Below, piece by piece: positions 6,220 through 12,561 of a stretch of DNA of 21,593 nucleotides (positions within the stretch are counted from its first letter, which is position 1; every line of letters starts with the position of its first letter). The translations under genes and the position numbers were made by a program. Where the stretch lies: assembly GCA_934438135.1 (NCBI GenBank), contig CAKSBP010000049.1, positions 1 through 21,593 on the forward strand, in the 5' to 3' direction. The notes under the pieces are model-generated. The model was not told where the DNA came from, did no database searches, and worked only from the letters and a program-made list of their open reading frames with translations. Source of the DNA: an uncultured Clostridium sp. Lineage in GTDB: Bacteria; Bacillota; Clostridia; Lachnospirales; Lachnospiraceae.

Positions 6220-7401
6220 ATGTATAAAATGCAGAAACAGAAGTATAGGGAGAAAATTCAGACTAAAACTGGAAATCTTATATCCCAAAGGAAACTGGAG
6301 GAAAGGAATACTGCTATGCAGTTTCGACCTGCTGATTTTCACGGAATTACAAATATTCAGAGAAAGAAAAATGAAACCGGACTACCAGATGATTTAAAAT
6401 CAGGATTAGAGAGTGCGTCAGGCTTTACTATGGATGATGTAAGAGTACATTATAATTCGGAAAAACCAGCTAAGATGCAGGCATATGCATATACGCAGGG
6501 AACGAATATCCATGTGGCCCCCGGGCAGGAAAGATATCTTCCGCACGAGGCATGGCATGTTGTTCAGCAGAAGCAAGGGAGAGTACAGCCGACGATGAGC
6601 CTGTCAGGAATTGCTGTAAATGACAATCCAGGGCTGGAGCAGGAAGCGGATACGATGGGAAATCTGGTTTTACAAGGAAAGTTTAAGCAATTAGAAAAAA
6701 CAATGAAACCGGTGAATTCGGAAATCATTCAAAGAGCACTTGTAATGGACTCTTCATTGCATAATGTAAGGGAACAAGAAATTCAAGTGAAGACAAGAGG
6801 TAAGAAACAGACACTAAAATATTCCTGGGTAAAAGCAGATCATGCAGGATGGGGAAACGGTCAAGCTGAGTGTGTCAAAAATGCAATAGAAATGTCTCAT
6901 AGTGTTAAACAAAACTCAGATAAATTGAATCTGATTGAGGGAGCAATTGGAGTGGGGGAGGATAATCTTCTATGGATTTATGGTCAAGAAAATGAACAGA
7001 AAGAGAATGGAATGGGTAGTATTAGTGTAACTTCATATGTAATTAAGCATAAACATAATGTATCCAATGGAACGCTAGAAGATGGAAGTTATATAACACA
7101 TTTTGATGAAGAAGACCGCCATGTAGATAAGAAAGTTGGAAAAGGACAGGAAACGGAGAAGGTTACTGGAACAACAAATGGGGAACACTATCATTGTGCT
7201 GGGGAAACGTATATGAAGAACTTTGCAGGAAGAAAGGAAAAAGGAATCGTATATAATGACGGGAAAATTGAAACTACGTATTATATTGGAGGGAGAAATA
7301 AGGCGATAGAAAATCTAGCATCTTTTCTGGCAGTTGGTGCGTCTGGAAGTACAAAACATCATATTTTTGATATGAACGTATATCAGCCTAAAAATAGATA
7401 A
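6220..7401 (+). CDS. eCIS-core (DUF4157-type) domain protein with unrecognised C-terminal domain
   Basis: The 393-aa product is not a housekeeping enzyme. A polar N-terminus (1-50) is followed by an eCIS-core/DUF4157-type domain at about 54-150: LPDDLKSGLE, then VRVHYNSEKP, then the zinc-peptidase-like HEAWHVVQQ (HExxH at 109-113) and EQEAD (140-144), which fits the E-x-E-A-D third-ligand region of this family. The motif IQR occurs on each side (46-48 and 170-172). The rest (about 173-393) is unrecognised; it contains GQAEC (Q215, C218), HYHCAGE (323-329) and a C-terminal HHIFDMN (380-386). No signal peptide or membrane helix is visible. Proteins with this domain are known as cargo or toxins of extracellular contractile injection systems and as stand-alone polymorphic-toxin-like proteins; no sheath, tube or baseplate genes are in this window. 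ATG 6220 follows AAGGAGGG (6203-6210). No clear promoter is visible. Confidence 0.85.
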   Translation: MYKMQKQKYREKIQTKTGNLISQRKLEERNTAMQFRPADFHGITNIQRKKNETGLPDDLKSGLESASGFTMDDVRVHYNSEKPAKMQAYAYTQGTNIHVAPGQERYLPHEAWHVVQQKQGRVQPTMSLSGIAVNDNPGLEQEADTMGNLVLQGKFKQLEKTMKPVNSEIIQRALVMDSSLHNVREQEIQVKTRGKKQTLKYSWVKADHAGWGNGQAECVKNAIEMSHSVKQNSDKLNLIEGAIGVGEDNLLWIYGQENEQKENGMGSISVTSYVIKHKHNVSNGTLEDGSYITHFDEEDRHVDKKVGKGQETEKVTGTTNGEHYHCAGETYMKNFAGRKEKGIVYNDGKIETTYYIGGRNKAIENLASFLAVGASGSTKHHIFDMNVYQPKNR

Positions 7402-7416
7402 AATGAATCTTTTTCA

Positions 7417-7523
7417 CATAAAACTTGCATAATTCAAAAGAAAATCTTGCAAAAACCTCATAAAACCTGCGTAAATAAAGAAAAATACGAAAAAAAACGA
7501 ATGTTCTTAAATTATAACTTGCA
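7417..7523 (+). repeat. Repeated CTTGCA-type motifs upstream of the aminotransferase
   Basis: CATAAAACTTGCATAA (7417-7432) recurs as CATAAAACCTGCGTAA (7459-7474), 14 of 16 bases identical. Further CTTGCA copies lie at 7446-7451 and 7518-7523. The cores begin at 7424, 7446, 7466 and 7518, so the first three are spaced 22 and 20 bp, about two helical turns. The last overlaps the -35 element. This could be an operator array; no regulator can be named. Confidence 0.4.
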
Positions 7524-7547
7524 TTTTATATATACATATATTAGAAT
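7519..7547 (+). promoter_or_regulatory. Promoter of the aminotransferase gene
   Basis: TTGCAT (7519-7524) and TAGAAT (7542-7547) are spaced by 17 bp, about 40 nt upstream of the ATG. No terminator is seen after the eCIS-core gene, so some read-through is possible. Confidence 0.6.
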
Positions 7548-7585
7548 AGGTTTAAATATAAAATAAGAACAAGGTGGTGCAAATA

Positions 7586-8785
7586 ATGTCATTAACATTA
7601 TCAAGAAAGGCGCAGGCTGTAAAACCATCTTCTACATTGGAGATAACAGCTAAGGCAAAAGCATTAAAAGCTCAGGGAATCGACGTTGTAGGATTCGGTG
7701 CAGGAGAACCAGATTTCAATACACCAGAAAATATTTGTGACGTAGCATGTGAAGCAATTCGCACTGGATTTACGAAATATACGCCAGTTCCGGGTATCGT
7801 TGAGTTAAAGCAGGCTATCTGCGATAAATTTGAAAAATTCAATCATTTAAAGTATGAACCAAATCAAATCGTAGTAAGCAATGGTGGAAAACATTCCTTA
7901 ACGAATATTTTCAGTGCAATTTTAAATCCTGGTGATGAAGTCATCATTCCAGTGCCTTTCTGGTTAAGCTATCCGGAAATCGTGAAGCTTGCTGATGGTG
8001 TTCCTGTATTTGTAAAAGCAGATAAATCCCAGCATTTCAAAGTAAAAGCAGAGCAGATTGCAGCAGCATGTACGGACAAAACAAAGGCAATCATATTAAA
8101 CAGCCCAAGTAATCCAACAGGTATGCTTTATACAAAGGAAGAATTGGAAGAGATTGCAAAAGTTGTAATCGAAAAAGATATTTATGTTGTTTCTGACGAA
8201 ATGTATGAGTATTTAACATATGATGGGGCAGAACATATTAGTATTGCATCTTTAAATCATGAGATTTATAAGAGAACCATTACATGCAGCGGTGTTTCCA
8301 AAAGTTATGCAATGACAGGATGGAGAATTGGATATACAGCTTCTTCCGCTGAAATTGCTAAGTTAATGAGCAGTGTGCAAAGCCACCAGACATCTAATGC
8401 TAACAGTATTTCACAGAAAGCTGCATTAGAAGCATTAACAGGTCCACAGGACACTGTAAATGTCATGAAGGAAGAATTTGATAAGAGAAGAAAATACATG
8501 TATGAACGTGTATCTAAGATGCCTTTTGTAGATACCTTTGAACCAAAGGGGGCATTTTATCTTTTCATTGATATCAGTGAAGCATTAGGAAAATCCTACA
8601 AAGGAGAAAAAGTTGCTACAACAGCAAATTTTGCAAAAATCCTGATTGAAGATTATAATGTAGCTGTAATTCCTTGTACAGACTTTGGAGCAGAAGAACA
8701 TATTCGTTTATCTTATGCAATTTCCATTGAGCAGATTGAAAAGGGATTAAACAGAATCGAAGAATTTTTGAAGAGTTTACAGTAA
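7586..8785 (+). CDS. PLP-dependent class I aminotransferase (aspartate aminotransferase-like)
   Basis: The 399-aa product is a fold-type I aminotransferase most like the AspB-type aspartate transaminases, exchanging amino groups between aspartate and 2-oxoglutarate. Visible features: GAGEPDFNTPENI near the N-terminus, NSPSNPTG, the SDEMYEYLTYDG region, and SGVSKSYAMTGWRIGY with the PLP lysine at K239. The C-terminal IRLSYA arginine would bind the substrate carboxylate. Start ATG 7586 is preferred over the in-frame GTG at 7574 because AAGGTGG (7571-7577) lies 8 nt upstream of the ATG and overlaps the GTG. Substrate range cannot be fixed by reading; aromatic or other dicarboxylate use is possible. 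proC follows 72 nt downstream with no terminator between, so co-transcription is likely. Confidence 0.9.
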   Translation: MSLTLSRKAQAVKPSSTLEITAKAKALKAQGIDVVGFGAGEPDFNTPENICDVACEAIRTGFTKYTPVPGIVELKQAICDKFEKFNHLKYEPNQIVVSNGGKHSLTNIFSAILNPGDEVIIPVPFWLSYPEIVKLADGVPVFVKADKSQHFKVKAEQIAAACTDKTKAIILNSPSNPTGMLYTKEELEEIAKVVIEKDIYVVSDEMYEYLTYDGAEHISIASLNHEIYKRTITCSGVSKSYAMTGWRIGYTASSAEIAKLMSSVQSHQTSNANSISQKAALEALTGPQDTVNVMKEEFDKRRKYMYERVSKMPFVDTFEPKGAFYLFIDISEALGKSYKGEKVATTANFAKILIEDYNVAVIPCTDFGAEEHIRLSYAISIEQIEKGLNRIEEFLKSLQ

Positions 8786-8819
8786 AGAATTTAGAATAAA
8801 AAGTTACAGTAAGGAATTT
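8777..8819 (+). repeat. Short direct repeat across the aminotransferase stop codon
   Basis: TTACAGTAAAGAATTT (8777-8792) is repeated as TTACAGTAAGGAATTT (8804-8819), one mismatch, 27 bp apart. The first copy contains the TAA stop of the aminotransferase gene. It looks like a local tandem duplication. Confidence 0.6.
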
Positions 8820-8857
8820 CCATAAGGAACCTTGCATTAAGAAAGGAAGTAGGAATA

Positions 8858-9658
8858 GTGGCGGTATTAGGTTTTATTGGAATCGGCAACATGGGTTATG
8901 CCATGCTGAAAGGGGCATTGACCCAGTATAAGAAAGAGGATTTGTTATTTTCAAGCCCAGACGCAGAGAAAAACCAAAAAGTGAAAGAAGAGACGGGTGT
9001 AGTATATACAGATAATAATGTAGAACTTGTAAAACAATGTAAATATATTGTTCTGGCAGTAAAACCACAGGTTTATGATGTAGTATTACATGAAATCAAG
9101 GATTCTTTAACTGAAAATCATGTTGTAATATCCATTGCACCAGGTATCACAACAGACGATGTACTAAAGATAATTGGTGATTCCATTAAAATCAGTCGTG
9201 CTATGCCAAACACCCCAGCTCTTGTGAATGAGGGAATGGCAGGGTTATGCTTTGGGAAAAATGCAATGTCAGAAGAAGAGAAGAATACAGTTGCTGCATT
9301 CTTTGAATCTTTTGGAAAATGTGAAGTCATTGATGAGAAACTGATGAATGCAGTTGTATGTGCCAGCGGAAGTTCCCCAGCTTATGTATACATGTTTATT
9401 GAAGCATTGGCAGACGGTGCTGTAAAATATGGAATTCCAAGAGATAAAGCATATAAATTTGCAGCACAGACTGTGTTAGGTTCTGCAAAAATGGTATTGG
9501 AAACAGGGGAACATCCTGGAAAATTAAAGGATAATGTCTGTTCACCAGGCGGAACAACTATAGCAGCAGTAGCAGCTTTGGAAGAGTGCGGTTTCCGCAG
9601 TTCTATTATGAAAGCAACCGATGCTTGCTATGAGAAAACAGTAGGATTTAAAAAATAA
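8858..9658 (+). CDS. proC: Pyrroline-5-carboxylate reductase
   Basis: ProC reduces 1-pyrroline-5-carboxylate to L-proline with NAD(P)H, the last step of proline synthesis. The 266-aa product begins with the Rossmann motif GFIGIGNMG (5-13), continues with AVKPQV and RAMPNTPALVNEG, and carries the family signature in its C-terminal helical dimerisation domain (from SGSSPAYVYMFIEALADG to SPGGTTIAAV). Length is normal. The start is GTG at 8858, supported by AAGGAAG (8843-8849) 8 nt upstream; no in-frame ATG would preserve the Rossmann motif. It is probably expressed with the aminotransferase gene upstream. Confidence 0.96.
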   Translation: MAVLGFIGIGNMGYAMLKGALTQYKKEDLLFSSPDAEKNQKVKEETGVVYTDNNVELVKQCKYIVLAVKPQVYDVVLHEIKDSLTENHVVISIAPGITTDDVLKIIGDSIKISRAMPNTPALVNEGMAGLCFGKNAMSEEEKNTVAAFFESFGKCEVIDEKLMNAVVCASGSSPAYVYMFIEALADGAVKYGIPRDKAYKFAAQTVLGSAKMVLETGEHPGKLKDNVCSPGGTTIAAVAALEECGFRSSIMKATDACYEKTVGFKK

Positions 9659-9664
9659 TTATTA

Positions 9665-9697
9665 TTCAGCCATGTGGGTGTTGTCTGGATGGCTGAA
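9665..9697 (+). other. Hairpin after proC without a T-tract
   Basis: TTCAGCCAT (9665-9673) pairs perfectly with ATGGCTGAA (9689-9697) around a 15-nt loop. The following bases are CTGCAATAAAAAT, so it is not a classical terminator; it may be a processing or stability hairpin between proC and the Nudix gene. Confidence 0.5.
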
Positions 9698-9730
9698 CTG
9701 CAATAAAAATAGAAAAACGAGGTAATTAAT

Positions 9731-10270
9731 TTGGAACATGTAAAGAGGTTAAACCGAGAACTTATTTACGAAGGACAAATTATTGATGTGTATAAGGATC
9801 ATGTGCTTGTTCCCAATGGGAATGAAGCAGACTGGGATTTTATTGGACATAAAGGTGCAGCGGCTATGGTAGCAGTAGATAAGGATGGAAAGCTTTTTAT
9901 GGTTCGTCAGTACAGAAATGCTATTGACAGTGAGTCATTGGAGATTCCAGCAGGTGGATTAAATCCAGGTGAAGATATGAAAACATGTGCAATGAGGGAA
10001 CTGGAAGAAGAAATTGGCTACCGCACTCTGGATGCGAAACATTTATTTGATTTAAATACAACTGTTGCTTTCTGTAATGAGAAGATTGGTATTTATTACA
10101 CAGAAGAACTCATTCCTTCGAAACAGAATTTGGATGAAGATGAGGTAATTCATGTTGAAAAATACGAATTGGACGAACTGATTCAGATGATTTTTGAGAA
10201 TAAAATCAGTGATGGAAAGACAATTGCTGCAATTCTTGCCTATAAAGCACTGAAAAGCAAGGAATCTTAG
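9731..10270 (+). CDS. Nudix hydrolase, ADP-ribose pyrophosphatase type
   Basis: This 179-aa protein hydrolyses a nucleoside diphosphate linked to another group, most likely ADP-ribose to AMP and ribose 5-phosphate. It contains a perfect Nudix box, G-x5-E-x7-REL-x-EE-x-G-Y, at residues 75-97, preceded by the LEIPAG motif typical of NudF/YqkG-type enzymes. The start is TTG at 9731, supported by GAGG (9719-9722) 8 nt upstream and by the conserved N-terminal stretch; the nearby ATG at 9738 is out of frame. In Bacillus the nudF homologue is also close to spoIIM, which lies next downstream here, supporting the family call. Confidence 0.92.
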   Translation: MEHVKRLNRELIYEGQIIDVYKDHVLVPNGNEADWDFIGHKGAAAMVAVDKDGKLFMVRQYRNAIDSESLEIPAGGLNPGEDMKTCAMRELEEEIGYRTLDAKHLFDLNTTVAFCNEKIGIYYTEELIPSKQNLDEDEVIHVEKYELDELIQMIFENKISDGKTIAAILAYKALKSKES

Positions 10271-10295
10271 AAGAAAAGCATAGAAATAAAATCAC

Positions 10296-10356
10296 ATAAT
10301 CATGGCGGACATCTCATATGATATATAGAGACCATTTGGGAGGCTGTCATGATTAT
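10296..10356 (+). promoter_or_regulatory. Inverted repeat that could mask the spoIIM start codon
   Basis: ATAATCATG (10296-10304) is perfectly complementary to CATGATTAT (10348-10356), and the latter contains the spoIIM ATG (10349-10351). Between them TCTCATAT and ATATAGAGA can form an inner stem with one bulge. If folded, the mRNA start codon would be paired while the GGGAGG ribosome binding site (10338-10343) stays in the loop. Confidence 0.35.
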
Positions 10357-10951
10357 TTTTGATAAATTACAAAAAAAATACAATCCACTTCAGTTTGTAA
10401 TGTTAGAATTATTTACTGCATTTGTATTAGGTGTACTGATAGCAGCAGTGACTCAGCAGTCCTACCTTGCAAATACAGAATATATAGATGCTATGCTTTT
10501 CACTGATTTTAGTCGATTGGATAAGCTGCAGCTTCTTATTTTCGTACTTCAGAAACGATTAAGAGGTTTTTTGATTATCTGGTTGTTTAGTATTACTGTT
10601 CTTGCTGTGCCATATAACATTTTCATCGTGGCATGGAAAGGTTTTTCAGCTGGATTTGTAATTACATCTCTTTCTGTCATTTATGGCTGGAAAGGTTTTT
10701 TAGAATCGCTTGTGCTTGTGATGCCACAGTATATTATTTATGTGCCCGTTTTTGTGGAAATAGTGTATCTGTCTTATAAAATACATAATAATAGCGAATC
10801 GGCACTGGATAAAAAGAAGAGCCGTTATCTGCTGGGACAGCTGCCAGCATGTTTGTTTCTGCTGGGTGCCTTGATTGTGGGATGTATTCTGGAGACCTTT
10901 TTAAATCCAATTATATTGGACTGGGTAATGCATACATTTCATATATCATAA
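10349..10951 (+). CDS. spoIIM: Stage II sporulation protein M (SpoIIM)
   Basis: SpoIIM is a membrane protein of the SpoIIDMP machine that thins septal peptidoglycan and drives engulfment during endospore formation. The 200-aa product has about five hydrophobic segments (roughly 17-35, 72-95, 98-113, 120-143 and 163-183). Conserved features are WKGFSAGFVITSL (96-108), the polar-flanked VMPQYIIYVP (124-133) and the C-terminal ETFLNP (182-187). Bacillus SpoIIM is of similar length, and the nudF-spoIIM neighbourhood is conserved. Start ATG 10349 follows GGGAGG with 5 nt spacing. No sequence-level damage is seen, so the organism is probably able to sporulate or descends from a spore former. Confidence 0.85.
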   Translation: MIIFDKLQKKYNPLQFVMLELFTAFVLGVLIAAVTQQSYLANTEYIDAMLFTDFSRLDKLQLLIFVLQKRLRGFLIIWLFSITVLAVPYNIFIVAWKGFSAGFVITSLSVIYGWKGFLESLVLVMPQYIIYVPVFVEIVYLSYKIHNNSESALDKKKSRYLLGQLPACLFLLGALIVGCILETFLNPIILDWVMHTFHIS

Positions 10952-10961
10952 AACAATATAA

Positions 10962-11004
10962 AAAAGCATGTCAGAGCTAATTATCATATATCTGGCATGC
11001 TTTT
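10962..11004. terminator. Bidirectional terminator between spoIIM and the DAHP synthase gene
   Basis: AAAAGCATGTCAGA (10962-10975) pairs with TCTGGCATGCTTTT (10991-11004), 14 bp with one wobble. A-rich and T-rich flanks allow termination from both sides, matching the convergent genes on either side. Confidence 0.9.
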
Positions 11005-11030
11005 ATTGTTATAAAAATTTATTATACAAA

Positions 11031-12059
11031 TTATGCAAGTTCTGCTACACGGTAAATTAATTTTTCTGTTTCATCCCAGCCAAGGCATGGATCTGTGATG
11101 GATTTTCCATAAATATGGTCGGAAATCTTCTGGTTTCCTGGTTCAATATAGCTTTCAATCATAACACCTTTTACAAGGTTATGAATATCTTTGGAAATGT
11201 TACGGTTATGCATAACTTCTTCTACGATACGAGGCTGCTGTTCATATTTTTTATTTGAGTTTGCATGATTTGCATCCACGATGGTTGCTGGATTTACTAA
11301 ATCTAATTTTGCGTACATCTCAAGGAGACGCATCATATCTTCGTAGTGGTAATTGGAATGATTCTGGCCATGCTTATCAACGGCACCACGTAAAATAGTA
11401 TGGCACAGTGGATTTCCATCGGATTCTACTTCCCAGCCACGGTATAAGAAGGAACGTTTTCCCTGGGCTGCGATACAGGAATTTAACATAACGGAGAAAT
11501 CACCACTGGTAGGATTTTTCATACCGCATGGAATATCCAATCCGCTGACAACAAGACGATGCTGCTGATTTTCAACAGAACGTGCTCCAACGGCAACATA
11601 AGAAAGAATATCAGATAAGTAGGACCAGTTTTCCGGATACAGCATTTCATCAGCAGCGAATAAATGAGTTTCTGCGATAGCACGAAGATGCATCTTACGG
11701 ATAGCAATCAGGCCTTCACAGAAATCAGGAGCTTTTTCAGGATCTGGCTGATGAACCATTCCCTTGTATCCTTCGCCGGTAGTACGTGGTTTATTGGTAT
11801 AGATTCTAGGAATAATGATAATTTTATCACTAACATTATCTTGTACTTTGGCAAGTCGGTTTATGTAATCGCAGACAGCATCTTCATTATCTGCAGAGCA
11901 TGGTCCGATAATAAGTAAAAATTTATCTGATTCTCCGGTAAAGACATCTGCAATCCTTTTGTCTTGTTCGGATTTTAATTTTGCATGTTCAGCCGGTAAA
12001 GGGTATTTTTCCATTAATTCTTCCGGTGTCATAGCTTCTTTCATATAATGTAAGCTCAT
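11031..12059 (-). CDS. aroF: 3-deoxy-7-phosphoheptulonate (DAHP) synthase, class I (AroF/G/H type)
   Basis: DAHP synthase condenses phosphoenolpyruvate and erythrose 4-phosphate, the first step of the shikimate pathway. The 342-aa product matches the AroF/G/H class: LLIIGPCSADN (48-58), RIYTNKPRTTGEGYKG (85-100), later SGLDIPCGMKNPTSGD and IVDANHANSNKK with the metal-binding His. The N-terminal extension (about 1-45) is the part that carries feedback control in this class; the effector (Phe, Tyr or Trp) cannot be read from sequence. The ATG at 12059 follows AAAAAGGAGAGAG. It is transcribed alone toward spoIIM from a clear promoter. Confidence 0.95.
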   Translation of the reverse strand: MSLHYMKEAMTPEELMEKYPLPAEHAKLKSEQDKRIADVFTGESDKFLLIIGPCSADNEDAVCDYINRLAKVQDNVSDKIIIIPRIYTNKPRTTGEGYKGMVHQPDPEKAPDFCEGLIAIRKMHLRAIAETHLFAADEMLYPENWSYLSDILSYVAVGARSVENQQHRLVVSGLDIPCGMKNPTSGDFSVMLNSCIAAQGKRSFLYRGWEVESDGNPLCHTILRGAVDKHGQNHSNYHYEDMMRLLEMYAKLDLVNPATIVDANHANSNKKYEQQPRIVEEVMHNRNISKDIHNLVKGVMIESYIEPGNQKISDHIYGKSITDPCLGWDETEKLIYRVAELA

Positions 12060-12123
12060 TTGTACTCTCTCCTTTTTCTAACGACACTTTTACACTGTGA
12101 AGTGACGATATCTAATTTTAATC

Positions 12124-12152
12124 ATTTTATACTTTTCGAAAGGATTAGTCAA
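12124..12152 (-). promoter_or_regulatory. Promoter of the DAHP synthase gene
   Basis: On the minus strand TTGACT (plus positions 12147-12152) and TAAAAT (12124-12129) are spaced by 17 bp. About 65 nt separate it from the ATG. I see no T-box or leader peptide in that short leader. Confidence 0.72.
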
Positions 12153-12187
12153 TGGAAAAGAAGATTATTGATTGAAATTTATCGGAA

Positions 12188-12216
12188 TTGACGAAAGAAG
12201 ACACATAATTTATAAT
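12188..12216 (+). promoter_or_regulatory. Promoter of the small membrane protein gene
   Basis: TTGACG (12188-12193) and a perfect TATAAT (12211-12216) are spaced by 17 bp, 46 nt upstream of the ATG. This is one of the best promoter matches in the window and is divergent from the DAHP synthase promoter. Confidence 0.8.
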
Positions 12217-12261
12217 GTTTTTATGTCTTTATTATAGGAAAAAATGAAATGGAGGGAAAAT

Positions 12262-12561
12262 ATGGAACCAAAAAATGAAGGAGTTCGATTAGTCCGGAAG
12301 ACAGAAGAAGATAAAAGAAGAGAACAGGAAGAAAAAGAAAGAAAACGGGCAAAAAAAGAAGCAGTGTCTGAGAAAGATCGCCTGAAAAAGAAGATATATA
12401 CCAGAATTATTATTATTACAAGTATTCTTTTGGTTCTTGCTCTGTTAACGTTAGCAGGAATGGCAACAGGAGTATTATCCAGTAAAGTGGGAATCATACT
12501 CCTATTAATTATTTGTCTGACAAGTACTTATTTTACACGTTCAAATCAGATAGATAAGTAG
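12262..12561 (+). CDS. Small membrane protein of unknown function
   Basis: I do not recognise this 99-aa product. Residues 12-45 are very highly charged (Lys, Arg, Glu) and probably helical or coiled coil. They are followed by two hydrophobic segments (about 49-71 and 76-93) joined by a short turn and a polar tail. The positive-inside rule places the charged N-terminus in the cytoplasm, giving a hairpin membrane topology. ATG 12262 is chosen over ATG 12244 because GGAGGG (12251-12256) lies 5 nt upstream of the former. A strong promoter precedes it. Its 3' end overlaps that of the convergent exchanger gene by 16 bp, and no terminator lies between them. Real expression is supported by promoter, ribosome binding site and length, not by homology. 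Confidence 0.75.
   Translation: MEPKNEGVRLVRKTEEDKRREQEEKERKRAKKEAVSEKDRLKKKIYTRIIIITSILLVLALLTLAGMATGVLSSKVGIILLLIICLTSTYFTRSNQIDK

Noticed and set aside
6220..7401. Complete contractile injection system locus
   Set aside because: Only the eCIS-core domain protein is present; no sheath, tube, baseplate, spike or AAA+ ATPase genes lie in the window.
7497..7508. Second LexA box upstream of the aminotransferase gene
   Set aside because: AAAC-GAAT-GTTC has a mismatch in a highly conserved half-site and the gene has no SOS role.
11664..11918. Plus-strand reading frame inside the DAHP synthase gene
   Set aside because: Lies opposite well-conserved catalytic sequence and has no ribosome binding site or family resemblance.
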